From the NCBI GenBank assembly GCA_963575745.1, contig CAUYUJ010014351.1, forward strand, positions 145,001 through 175,000: a stretch of 30,000 bases of DNA, written 5' to 3'. Below, piece after piece: positions 1 through 8,433 of this stretch (positions within the stretch are counted from its first letter, which is position 1; the number at the start of each line of letters is the position of its first letter). This DNA comes from Prorocentrum cordatum. Taxonomy: Eukaryota; Sar; Dinophyceae; Prorocentrales; Prorocentraceae. Below the pieces are notes generated by a model, which saw only the letters and a program-made list of their open reading frames with translations, had not been told where the DNA came from and did no database searches. The position numbers and the translations under genes are program-made.

Positions 1-38
1 CTCTGATATACATACATGCATTCAAATATTTACATTCG

Positions 39-56
39 TGTGTGTGTGTGTGTGTG
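39..56. repeat. (TG)9 microsatellite
   Basis: Nine uninterrupted TG dinucleotides. The rest of 1-230 shows no recognisable gene or element. Confidence 0.9.
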
Positions 57-230
57 CAGACTCGCCACTCGCCGGACAATGGCAATGATCAGCATCAGTA
101 TTCGTCGCTGCCTATGGCTTCTCCCTATTGTGTACGTCGCCTTCTTCACATCATGACCAAGATTGTTCTTTGATGCAGCCTGCAGAAGCTCAGGATGTTC
201 GAGTCATTCTGTCCATTTGGGTGTCTCCAG

Positions 231-363
231 CAGTCTACCTGTTCGCATTCTGGCTCTGCCTCCGAGCGAGGTCGTGTCCGTGCACAACAACGGTGACATC
301 CGGTTCTGGGATGTGGCCACGACGCCCTTCTCCAACTGCGCCGCCGTCGCCTCGATGTCACAG
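231..363 (+). CDS. Candidate internal exon encoding one WD40 blade
   Basis: The frame with codons starting at 232 reads a WD40-like blade: strand-forming ILALPPSEVVSVHNNGD followed by the signature IRFWDVAT, with the usual Asp before the IRFWD core. WD40 blades build beta-propellers used as protein-interaction scaffolds, so the product is probably a cytosolic or nuclear scaffold; which one cannot be said. The segment is preceded by a pyrimidine-containing stretch ending in CAG (acceptor near 230 or 233) and followed by CAG|GTGGGA at 363, a canonical donor. Downstream, the frame soon loses protein character and stops at 433-435. Only one blade is present, so the rest of a propeller must be on other exons. 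Candidates on the same strand are at 14002 and 21396. The blade is seen in the sequence; the splice sites are inferred. Confidence 0.6.
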
Positions 364-637
364 GTGGGACTCAGTGCTCGGGGCAGTGGCCTTGTCGCGT
401 GGCCGTCGTCGATGATGTTGAGTATCTACTTCTAGATGTCAGGGTTTGTTGGTCGGCTGAAGATATTCCAGGCGCTCTCGCTCGAGCGTGTGCTACACTT
501 TTTCTGAAAGCGAGGCTCACAGGTCTGCGTCTGCAAGAGCAGCTACAACAAGAATTGCGTCTCCCTAATGCAACCACACAACTTACTCAGGATCTCTGTT
601 CCTACTCAAGACCTTCTCGCAAGTTTTGACGCTTCGC

Positions 638-990
638 GTATCCCCACCAGCGTCCCGGACACGCCTGTTGCCGCCAGACCGTCGTCGCGCGGCCGCGACC
701 AAAAAAGTATCCCCACCAGCCCTTTGGTTGGCTAGTTCACGTGCGAGCTTCCCTGGACCAGTCCCTGGCCGCAGTTGTTAATTCGCCTACCTTGTGACTC
801 AGCTCCCTTGGTTTTCGCACGTTTGCAGCTCCCTGGCAGCCCCAGCAGCTTGCAGTCCCCACCCCGGCGGTAGGTTCTGCTGAGCTCCGCACGCGCGCCG
901 GCAATTAGTTCCGCTCATGGCCCGAGCCGACACGACTCGCCGTTGGCGCCTTCGCCCGCAGTTGCGACAAAAAAAAGTATCCCCACCAGC
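638..990 (+). repeat. Three direct copies of a 14-mer, two with an A-tract in front
   Basis: GTATCCCCACCAGC occurs exactly at 638-651, 707-720 and 977-990. The last two share a longer context (GCGAC, then an A-run of 6-8, then A/G-TATCCCCACCAGCCC), giving about 27 bp of near identity 270 bp apart. The function is unknown. The remainder of 364-1140 shows no gene that I recognise. Confidence 0.75.
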
Positions 991-1143
991 CCATCCATGA
1001 ACGATGCCCAGGCGGATTGCATTGATCAGGCAAGTGTGGGAGCACGCAGTGTAACAATGAGTGGGGCAGCTGCCAATGCGAAGATCGGGTAGGCCTGGAC
1101 AGGCACTGGAATCAAACATTTATGAATTCGCAGATCTTTTGAT

Positions 1144-1260
1144 TTGGGAGCCTCTTGACAGCTTACTTGGGCCATCTTGGCGCCCTCTTGGAACCATTCT
1201 GGATGTCCGAGGGGTTCTCTTGGGGCCCGTTGTGGCCACCTTGGAGGCCACCTCGTAAAC
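1144..1260 (+). repeat. Degenerate 11-bp-period array (copy 1)
   Basis: Cut every 11 bases, the stretch keeps CTTGG-type cores in register over about ten units (for example cctcttggaac, catcttggcgc, ctcttggggcc). The same period occurs at 16978-17170 (opposite strand), 24187-24312 and 25105-25860. Confidence 0.7.
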
Positions 1261-1289
1261 ATACCCGGAAGAGCGACCCAACCATATGC

Positions 1290-2000
1290 GCGTGCGAGTG
1301 CTGCAAGACAGATGGGCCCTCTGGGGAACTCCTTGTGGGGCCACAGAATGTGAGAGGTGGGTGCCGACATGGGCGCGGCGGCGCCATGTGAACTTGGCCA
1401 CTGGGGTCTTCGGTGGGGCTCTCTATGGGGCCACGAAGACTGTACGGGGCGGTGCCGAAATGGGCGCGGTGGCGCCATGAGAACCATGCGGCTTGGGCCT
1501 TTGGTGGGGCTTCCTGTGAGGCCACGCAACGTGTGACTAGGCGTCTCTTGGACGTGTGCGTTTTTCTTCGGCGATGACTATCGAGGAACAATTATGGTTA
1601 TCTTGCGGAAGATACACGCACGAAGCCGGAACATGCACGGGGAATGAACGTCCGAGCCCGAAATGAACGCGGCAGCGCCATGCGAACCTTGCCACGTGAG
1701 CCCTCGGTGGAGCTCCCTTTGGGACCGGGACCACGCAACGTGTGAAGAGGGTGCCGACATGAGCTCTGTGGCGCCATGCAAGCCGTGCCACTTGGACCTC
1801 CGATTGGGCCCCCTATAAGGCCACGAAACGTGTGAGGGGTGTGCATGGGCGCGGCGGCACCATGCGATACCTGCCTTGGGGGCCTTCGGTAGAGCTCCAT
1901 TTGAGCTACGAAACGTACGAAGGGTGTGCCGAAATGGGTGCTGCGGCGCCATGCGAACCCTGCCACTGGAGCCTTCGGCGGAGCTCCCCATGGGCTCAAA
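1290..2000 (+). repeat. ~90-bp minisatellite, about seven diverged units
   Basis: Each unit carries GGCGCCATG followed by a GCCAC/TGGAGCC block, a GGGGCC block, CCACG(C/A)AACGTGTGA and a GTGCCGA(C/A)ATGGG block. The GGCGCCATG-type landmark lies at 1380, 1471, 1674, 1770, 1856 and 1945, so the spacing is 86-96 bp apart from one gap. A segment at about 1545-1660 interrupts the array and contains a stretch shared with 21825-21871. The open frames here are repeat by-products. Confidence 0.8.
1550..1592 (+). repeat. Dispersed ~45-bp repeat, copy 1
   Basis: GGACGTGTGC, then a T-run, CTTCGG and ATCGAGGA, matching 21825-21871 with a few substitutions and small indels. It sits inside the break in the ~90-bp minisatellite. 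Nature unknown. Confidence 0.5.
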
Positions 2001-2157
2001 CAAGAGCCCCGTTTTGAAACAGGACTGCAACCAATCCGTGCAGTTCTACAGTTGTTGGAGTTCCCGGTCTTTGAAGCCAAGGAAGTCTCAAGTGTCAGCC
2101 CCGTTTTGAAAAATTGTCGTCCTCCGTCCTTCTAAAAGTTGCGATCCGTTTACAACA

Positions 2158-2870
2158 GTGCACGCGGCGCTAGGAAACGAGACGTGCCACACCTTTGAAA
2201 CTGTTGCAGCATGCTCAGACGAGCGTGCGCGGCACCAGATCGAGAGAAACATGCGCGCGGCGCTAAGGCGGGAGCCACGCTTTGAGAGAAGGAACCGGCG
2301 CGCGGCGGCGCTCGGGCGCCACGCTCTGAGAGAAGGAGCCACGCTTCGAGAGAAGGAACCTGGAGCCACGCTGTTGCGCAGATGTGAGAAACATGCGCGC
2401 GGCGCTGAGGCGGCCTCCATCTCCGAAGCCGTTGCAGCCTTCTGGGGCGCACGTGCGCGGCGCTCGGGCGCGAAGCGCACTTTCAAAACGACCCCCCCTT
2501 CCTCCCTGACGTGCTGAGGTTGCTCAAGACACGAGAGTGCGCGGCGCGACGGCGAGATCCACATGTTGAGAAGGAGCCGCCCTCCATCCTCGAAGGTGGT
2601 GCAGAGTTTCAAGACGAGAGTGCGCGACGAGAGGCGGGAGCCCCACTTTGAAAGCGGCCCTTCTCCATCCTTGAAGCTGTTGCTGACTTTTAGCGAAAGT
2701 GCGCGGCGCTATTGCGAGAACCGCAGCAAACACATGTCCCTCCTTCCATCCTTGAAGCTGTTGCTGACTTTAGATTCGAATGTGCGCGTCGCCAAGATGA
2801 GAGGAACGTTCCGCCCTCCATCACAGAAGCTGTTGCACATGTCAAGCTTCAGGATCAGAATTGCCGAGGA
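2158..2870 (+). repeat. Degenerate tandem array with GTGCGCGGCGC units
   Basis: Recurring blocks are CGCGCGGCGCT(A/G)AGGCGGGAGCC, CACGCTTTGAGAGAAGGA, CCTCCATC(C)TTGAAGCTGTTGC and GACTTTAG, in a loosely repeated order about 60-120 bp apart. The clearest pair is CCATCCTTGAAGCTGTTGCTGACTTT-like, once near 2668 and once near 2748. No credible coding frame was found. Confidence 0.65.
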
Positions 2871-3229
2871 AGTCTGAGGCGAAACGCCGGGCCCGCCCTA
2901 CCGACGCGTTCTGAGGTGCGTCAGGGAACAGTTGATTCTACGGCAACGGGTCGGGAGAAGGACGAGGAGGAGGGAGCCGGCGGAGCAGGGAGGAGGGGAC
3001 GAACTCTCCCTCCCTCCCCCCAGGCAGTCGACGTCGTGCTTCTGCCCCCCGCCCACGGCGTTGCCCCCTCCCCCCCCCCCCCCCAAGAGGTCCGGACGCC
3101 TTCCCAGTTGGCTCCTCCTCCTCCTCCTCCTCCCGGGCCGCTTCTGTGGCCGGCGCCGCGGTCCGGCGAGGGCCTCCCGAGGCCGAGACGCGACTTTTCT
3201 CGGCTCTGCCGCGCGCAGACGGGGGCTAT
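2871..3229. other. GC-rich stretch without a recognised gene
   Basis: This is pyrimidine/purine-skewed DNA with a C-run (3070-3084) and short CTC runs (3110-3132). Open frames on both strands are low-complexity Pro/Ser/Leu/Arg and are not supported. Confidence 0.6.
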
Positions 3230-3440
3230 AGGGGGAGGGGGAGGAGGATGAGGAGGAGGAGGAGGGGGAGGAGGAGGAGGAGGAGGAGGAGGAGGAGGAG
3301 AGGAGGAGGAGAGGAGGAGGAGGAGCAGGAGGAGGAGGAGGAGGGGAGGGGAGGAGGACAGGAGGAGGAGGAGGAGGAGGAGGAGGAGGAGGAGGCAGGA
3401 GGAGGAGGAGGAGGAGGAGGAGGAGGAGAAGGAGGACGGG
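3230..3440 (+). repeat. (GAG/AGG)n purine tract, ~210 bp
   Basis: A nearly pure GAG/AGG tract with small GGGG and CAGG interruptions. It is the reverse complement in composition of the CTC tract at 3983-4096, so the two can pair as an inverted repeat with a ~540-bp loop. The open frames encode only poly-Glu/Arg/Gly, or poly-Ser/Leu/Pro on the other strand. Confidence 0.9.
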
Positions 3441-3445
3441 GAGTG

Positions 3446-3570
3446 GGGGAAGGCTTTCTTGGGAGCACCCCTGCTGCTTGGCAGGCGCGGGCCTCTTGTC
3501 TGCGGGCGCACGGCCAGCACCCTCTACGAAGCGGCCTCCTTCCCTAAGAAGCCTTGCGCGCCCTCCCCCC
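3446..3570. mobile_element. Short inverted-repeat element, family 5, copy 1 (diverged)
   Basis: It begins GGGGAAGGCTTTCTTGGGAG and ends CCCTAAGAAGCCTTG. The interior (GCTGCTT, GGCGCGGGCCTC, GGCCTCCTT) matches 27746-27870 block by block. The ends are inverted relative to each other, as in a small non-autonomous element. It codes for nothing. Confidence 0.55.
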
Positions 3571-3610
3571 CCCCTCGTGCGCGCCGCCGAGCGAGGCTGT
3601 GAGGGCAGAG

Positions 3611-3700
3611 GTTGACACCAACACCAATATCGGCGGTGTTCCTCCACCGTGGGAAGACGATCCCGATCTCGGTGATGGTGGTACTATTCTGGCTTCCAAG
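3611..3700 (+). CDS. Candidate internal exon (30 codons), unknown product
   Basis: Between low-complexity tracts lies a short stretch of ordinary base composition. It reads VDTNTNIGGVPPPWEDDP and then a DLGDGG-TILASK ending. It is preceded by GGGCAGAG (acceptor at 3608 or 3610) and followed by CCAAG|GTGACC, a good donor. At 90 nt it preserves frame. No domain is recognised. It could belong to the same + strand gene as the WD40-like segments, or be chance. The balanced amino-acid content contrasts with the poly-Ser/Arg frames on either side, which is the main reason for listing it. Confidence 0.28.
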
Positions 3701-3982
3701 GTGACCGAAGCATCACCACCAGCACCGAATCCTGGGACCATCCTCCCCCTGTGGAGGCAAACCCCTGCGCTGGTGCTGGTGCCCATTCCCAGGCCCCCTC
3801 CTCCCCCTTCCCTCCTCTCCGCCTCCCCCCCCCCTTCTCCCGCCGCGGGCCGGCCCCTGCCGCGGACCCCGAGGCGCCCGTGCGGGCCGCGGCCCTTGGG
3901 CTCCGGCTGCTCGTGGAGGGGCGGGGCGCCCGCGCGGCCCGCCGTCCGCCCGCGGCGGCGGCGGCGGCGACGTCGACGGCGG

Positions 3983-4096
3983 CCTCTTCCTCCTCCTCCT
4001 CCTCCTCCTCCTCCTCCTCCTCCTCCTCCTCCCTCCTCCTCCTCCTCCTCCTCCCTCCTCCTCCTCCTCCTCCTCCTCCTCCTCCTCCTCCTCCTC
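3983..4096 (+). repeat. (CTC)n pyrimidine tract
   Basis: CTC/TCC repeats with two CCCTCC interruptions. In frame with the downstream endonuclease ORF they would encode poly-Ser and poly-Leu/Pro, but that part is unlikely to belong to the protein. Confidence 0.92.
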
Positions 4097-4185
4097 AGGC
4101 TCCGCCCCAGCGCTGGCCCCCCCTTCCCGCGGAGTCTCGTCCGAAGAACACAGGCCGCGATGGGGGCTGCCGCACCCGCGGGGGC

Positions 4186-6252
4186 ATGAGGGCTGCCAGA
4201 GTGCCGCCCCTCGCGCGGAGGGGCAGGCGGGCGCTCCCAGTGCTCTGGCTGCAGGCACTGCTGCTGCTGGGAGGGGCGCGCCCATGCGAAGGACGCTTCA
4301 CGTTCCTGTCGGTGTGGAACCCCCAGAACCTCCTGTCGCCCGCCCGCTTGGATGAAGTGTCGCGGGCACTGGCTGGCGTGGGAATCATCGGCCTCCCTGG
4401 CACGTGTGTGCGACAGTGGTGGAATGAACCTCACCACAAGGCGACGGCAGTGGCCCACCACGTGGTGCATTTTGGGTGGCAGCGCTCCAGGCTCGTCAAC
4501 AAGAGCTGTGGATGCGCACTGATGTTGGCCAAGAAGTACTTCGGAGTGAACGATATTCGGCGGCTGGTCACCCCGCCTGTGGGCCTACGCGGGCGAGGCG
4601 GACTGGCCTACATCGCCTCGGGCCCGCTGCTACTCGCCGTGTTCGTGCTCTACTTCCCCCCGCGGCCAGCGGCTAAGGGGGAGGCGCCCATCTGGCGCGA
4701 CACCTGTAGGGCGCTGGTGGCCTGGGCGCGGGACGAACTCCTTCGTGTACCACAGCGATATACCCCTGTATTGCTCATGGACCTCAACTCGGGCCTGACC
4801 CCGCACTTCGACGAGGATCCCGTGGTCGGCCAGTTCGGTGCAGCGACCGAAAGCCTTGCGGGCAAGCTGGTCCATGAGTGGCTGGCGGGGGCACGTATGC
4901 AGGCGATCAACACCACGAAGCAGGTGGGCAACACGTACTTCGGCATAGGCGGAGTGTCCTCGCAGATCGACTACATATGCGTGCCCCAGAGTGCGGGAGT
5001 ACTAGTGGAATGGACGAAGGCGTGGCACCGTACGGCGGAGGCCATCCGAGCGTCCCCTGCGATCCTAGACCACGTCCCTGTGGTCACCAAGATACGGATC
5101 GTGCCGCCCTTGAACCAGCTACCGCTGCGAGAGCGCTGGGACCGCCCACGTTTGTCAGGAGCAGTCATGTCGGGGAGTGGACGAGAACAGTTTATGACCG
5201 ACCTGCACGAGGCTTTCCTGGAGATTGACCCATCGCTCGACGTGCTGGAGACGAGAGAAGCGACTACTGGCCACGCCACGCTTGTCATGGGCACTATCCG
5301 CAAGATCGGGCTGGCGCACTTCTCTCAGGCCACGGTGCGCCCACTGTACGAGAGGAAGCTGGACGAGAAGAAGTGGCAGCTGCTCCGCGAGAGGCGTACC
5401 ATCCTGGAGGAGGTAAAGGCCCAGGAGTTCGAGGCCATTCAGAGCTGCTCTCCCCCAGCGACCTTATCGACGGCTACGGGCCTTGCTGGTGGCCCCCCCT
5501 CGTCCCTACCTTGCGCTGGATCGGTCGAATCACTCGTATCAGAACGCAACATGTGGAGCAGAGGCCCAGGTGTCCTACCCCGTCGTGGTACTGAGGAGCC
5601 AGACCTGCCTCGCGAGAGGGTCGCCGAGCTGCGGACGCTCGGCAGCGCGATCAAGAGCTGCGCGAAGGCCCTCCAGCACCGGCGACGTCGCAGAGCCCAC
5701 GAGCGCCAGAAGTTCATCGAGGACGAACTCAGACAAGCATGGAGAGGCCGTGACATGGCCCAGGTCCCTCGGCTTCCCCGCTCGCTGGCACGCACGGGCA
5801 TCGGTGTGAAGAACCGAAACTACAGAGCGCACGCCTCATGCAACCCGACGTGCGACGAGTGGTCCACCTTCCTTGCGCAGGACCCGCTCCAGGGCGGCTT
5901 GGCAGCTACTCGCACGACCGTCCCTCTCTGCCACAACTTGAAGCCCGACAGGCTCACGGACCTGGGCAACACATCGGACTACGCCTTCCCCGATACGGTA
6001 CACATATCCGAGGAGGATGTTCGTGGGGGCCAGTCGGACTTCAAGATGACAATCAAGGCCCTTCGCCGCGCGAAGATTGGCAAGTTTGCGCCGCCCTGGT
6101 CTGCTCCCTCGGAGATTTTCAAGATGATCGTGGACCCAGGATGGCTCAGCAGTCCGACCTTGTATGCCCGTCTGCCCTGGGGAGTGGGAGCTCGACGACC
6201 GCTGGTTATGGAAGAAGAACCCCGAGCGCCTGATCCCTACGCGCGCCTGTAG
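4186..6252 (+). CDS. Non-LTR retroelement ORF: EEP-type (AP-like) endonuclease plus linker to reverse transcriptase
   Basis: Residues 36-305 (from the ATG at 4186) form an endonuclease/exonuclease/phosphatase domain. In non-LTR retrotransposons this domain nicks the target DNA to prime reverse transcription. Visible motifs are WNPQN (44-48), LLMDLNS with the metal-binding D-x-N (Asp199, Asn201), SQIDYI (Asp262) and DHVPV (His296). Where most members have LQET/LQGT the sequence has LPGT (70-73), so the metal-binding Glu seems absent. A linker with Arg/Glu-rich helices follows, then a PPWSAPSEIFKM segment (~638) typical of dinoflagellate elements just upstream of the RT. The frame stops at 6250-6252, before the RT core. 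The frame is open further upstream, to 3751, but only through the CTC tract, so 4186 is preferred. Residues 1-35 resemble a signal peptide. Probably a damaged copy. Confidence 0.82.
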   Translation: MRAARVPPLARRGRRALPVLWLQALLLLGGARPCEGRFTFLSVWNPQNLLSPARLDEVSRALAGVGIIGLPGTCVRQWWNEPHHKATAVAHHVVHFGWQRSRLVNKSCGCALMLAKKYFGVNDIRRLVTPPVGLRGRGGLAYIASGPLLLAVFVLYFPPRPAAKGEAPIWRDTCRALVAWARDELLRVPQRYTPVLLMDLNSGLTPHFDEDPVVGQFGAATESLAGKLVHEWLAGARMQAINTTKQVGNTYFGIGGVSSQIDYICVPQSAGVLVEWTKAWHRTAEAIRASPAILDHVPVVTKIRIVPPLNQLPLRERWDRPRLSGAVMSGSGREQFMTDLHEAFLEIDPSLDVLETREATTGHATLVMGTIRKIGLAHFSQATVRPLYERKLDEKKWQLLRERRTILEEVKAQEFEAIQSCSPPATLSTATGLAGGPPSSLPCAGSVESLVSERNMWSRGPGVLPRRGTEEPDLPRERVAELRTLGSAIKSCAKALQHRRRRRAHERQKFIEDELRQAWRGRDMAQVPRLPRSLARTGIGVKNRNYRAHASCNPTCDEWSTFLAQDPLQGGLAATRTTVPLCHNLKPDRLTDLGNTSDYAFPDTVHISEEDVRGGQSDFKMTIKALRRAKIGKFAPPWSAPSEIFKMIVDPGWLSSPTLYARLPWGVGARRPLVMEEEPRAPDPYARL

Positions 6253-6341
6253 CTTCGCCACCTGGAGGCACTGGGAGAAGGACGTCGTCGCCTGTACCGC
6301 CTCGTGCTGCACGTGCGGCGCATTGGACTCTTACCAGTACA
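6164..6341 (+). pseudogene. Frameshifted junction between endonuclease ORF and RT
   Basis: Coding-like text hops between frames here. Frame 2 carries LWKKNPERLIPTRACSFATW (about 6197-6256) and then HWEKD. Frame 1, after its stop at 6252, resumes with LYRLVLHVRRIG (from 6292). Frame 3 takes over with GVPFVWI from 6342. All three pieces look like consecutive parts of one RT N-terminal region. That implies at least three frame changes within about 200 bp, from decay or from indel errors in the source assembly. Confidence 0.6.
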
Positions 6342-8345
6342 GGCGTCCCTTTCGTATGGATTTGTCCAGATAAACGAAATGGGAAGACAGGAGCTGCAGG
6401 CAGACGGCTGGTGCATGTCTTGTGCCCCTTCTGGAGGGCGGTAATGAGGGGAGGACTTCTTCGTGGGAGCACCTTCCGACCGCCAGCATGGGCGTTCGCG
6501 GCTCGGGGAAGACGAAGGGAACATTTGATGATGGCGACGAGGATCGTGGCATGGAAGGGGCACCACTCAGGACAGTACATGCCCCACAAGAGCTACGACG
6601 CCACGAACGCGTCCGGGCGCGGCCGCAAGGAGGACCTAGAGCGCCCCGCCAGGCACCGACTGGAGGAGGAGGAGGAGATCAAGGACGAAGACCTCAACTA
6701 CGTGACGGCGATCTCCCGTCAGAGACGTTTGGCGCTCACCGTGGTCATCCCAGCTGCAGACGGCGAGGTGGCCCTGAAGAGCGGATCAGGAGGATTCATG
6801 GGGGACGCGTCGGAGCCAGAGATTTTCATGAGTAACTACCGCACCGCAGTGACGAAGTGGGCCGAAGTTGAGACGGCCCGATCTAACGGCGAGATGATCA
6901 TCCGGATGCAGAACCTGCCCGAGGTCGACGCAAGCCTGGGATGTTTCATGGACGACATCTTCAAGACCCAGCTTCTGTCGGAGCCCCAGTCAGCGGCGGA
7001 GGTGATCCGCCTCTCGCTGCGTAGTGACCAGGGGTTGGACCAGGCCCTTGCGGAGAGAGCCTACGGCCAGAACAGGGCCAAGGTTGACGTGGTGCCAGCT
7101 TTTCCCTCGAGGCAGCTGGTGCGTCGTACGATCACGGAGCTGAATCGCAGCGGCTGCCGCAGCAGCTACGAGCTGAAGCACCTGGGCGCATGGTTCAACG
7201 CGGCGAACAGCAACAGCAACGAGCTCAAGGCACGGCTGGCGGCGATCACGAAAGGCTGGATGATGGTGCAGGGGTTCTGGTATTCGTCGTCGCCATTACG
7301 AGTCAAGAGATTGATGTTCATATCCCTGGTGAGCGGCGCGGCCCTCTCGGGCACTGTGGCCTTTTGCTGGGCGGCCGCGGAGACCAGGCAGTTGTGTGGT
7401 GCATTGGCGTGCAAGCTACGTTCTATGATGGGAGGTACGGCCAAAGCTGGACCATCGCATATCACGACGCTTACCACACGTGAGGTATATAGGCATTGGA
7501 ATCTTGTGCCCTTTGCATTGGAGGCAACAGTTCAAAGGCTGAAGGCATGGCAGGCGATTGCTAGAGCGCCTCGGAACCATGCTCACCTGCTGGCCATCTT
7601 TTATGGCGAGATGCAGTGGGAGGCCACCAGCGCCTACCGCTGCCCACCGACGCTGCTAGAGGACGGCCGCTTCAACGACACGACGCTGATCCACCCTTGG
7701 GCGCGTCAGCTCCGACAGGACTTGGAGGTGATGTGCAGCGCACCTGAAGCAGAGTCATTCGCTGAGGTGTGGGGGTTTGGCTCTGTGCTGGACCTGCTGT
7801 GGGACGAGGAGGTGAACTACCTCTCCACCTCTTTTGATCCGCGGTGCCTGCGCAGCGCCTTTGCTGCAGTACAGTGGGCACCGCCACCTTGCCTGGCGGA
7901 CACTGTGCCAGCCGCCCAGGACGATCAGCTGACTTGGGAAAAAGGAGAAGCAGACGTCTTTGTTTGCACGATCAGAGCCAACCCAGAGGACCCGGTATGT
8001 GGACAGAGTTTTCGCACGCGTGCAGCGCTCGTAGCACATGTATGTCAGTCTCGACAACAAGGGCATGGGGGACAAAGTTTATTCAATATTCTTACGCCTA
8101 GCAATGCATGCATCAACTGCAACACGGTCTTTCAGAGCAGGGGGGAGGCGGTGAGGCATCTGGCACGGCCATGGCACGCTGGGGGATGTATCAAGCACAA
8201 CACGGCGTACCCGTACACGCACCCCCCCCCCCCACCTACTACGCACGTGTGCGCGCTGTGCCAGTCCTCGTTCGCGACCTACGAGAACCTCCGTAGCCAC
8301 TTGTGCTCACACCTGCCGCCGACGCAGGAGGGCAGATCCATCTGA
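6342..8345 (+). CDS. Non-LTR retroelement reverse transcriptase with C-terminal C2H2 zinc fingers
   Basis: The frame is open from 6234 to the stop at 8343-8345. Its first ATG is at 6411, but RT-like text (GVPFVWI, then GRRLVHVLCPFWRA) starts upstream, so the domain really belongs to the preceding ORF. Counting from the ATG at 6411: motif A YDATNA (62-67, catalytic Asp63), motif B GSGGFMGDASEPEIF (125-139), motif C FMDD (179-182) and the thumb-side KHLGAWF (~256). The protein copies element RNA into DNA at the nick. At the C-terminus come two good fingers, C-x2-C-x12-H-x5-H (CINC, from ~8111) and C-x2-C-x12-H-x3-H (CALC, from ~8251), and before them a degenerate finger (VCGQSF). These probably bind nucleic acid. 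After DATNA the usual aromatic residue is Ser, and the following text is Arg/Glu-rich, which suggests decay. Confidence 0.82.
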   Translation, partial: GVPFVWICPDKRNGKTGAAGRRLVHVLCPFWRAVMRGGLLRGSTFRPPAWAFAARGRRREHLMMATRIVAWKGHHSGQYMPHKSYDATNASGRGRKEDLERPARHRLEEEEEIKDEDLNYVTAISRQRRLALTVVIPAADGEVALKSGSGGFMGDASEPEIFMSNYRTAVTKWAEVETARSNGEMIIRMQNLPEVDASLGCFMDDIFKTQLLSEPQSAAEVIRLSLRSDQGLDQALAERAYGQNRAKVDVVPAFPSRQLVRRTITELNRSGCRSSYELKHLGAWFNAANSNSNELKARLAAITKGWMMVQGFWYSSSPLRVKRLMFISLVSGAALSGTVAFCWAAAETRQLCGALACKLRSMMGGTAKAGPSHITTLTTREVYRHWNLVPFALEATVQRLKAWQAIARAPRNHAHLLAIFYGEMQWEATSAYRCPPTLLEDGRFNDTTLIHPWARQLRQDLEVMCSAPEAESFAEVWGFGSVLDLLWDEEVNYLSTSFDPRCLRSAFAAVQWAPPPCLADTVPAAQDDQLTWEKGEADVFVCTIRANPEDPVCGQSFRTRAALVAHVCQSRQQGHGGQSLFNILTPSNACINCNTVFQSRGEAVRHLARPWHAGGCIKHNTAYPYTHPPPPPTTHVCALCQSSFATYENLRSHLCSHLPPTQEGRSI

Positions 8346-8433
8346 GTTGTCACACCGAGACCTGTACCGTCCAGACCAAGGCCGAGGGTGAAAAGGCTTG
8401 CAGCGCCCGCTTCAGGACCACGTCTGAGAGGAA

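Noticed and set aside
3230-4185. Open frames of poly-Ser, poly-Leu, poly-Pro, poly-Glu and poly-Arg
   Set aside because: They follow from GAG/CTC repeats, which are open in all frames. The same applies at 9.9, 11.6, 17.8 and 20.6 kb.
8291-8311. CCGTAGCCACTTGTGCTCAC resembles the dinoflagellate spliced-leader sequence
   Set aside because: Only about 16 of 21 bases agree, and it lies inside the coding sequence of the last zinc finger, where the bases encode Arg-Ser-His-Leu-Cys-Ser-His. Coincidence is more likely than a leader relic.
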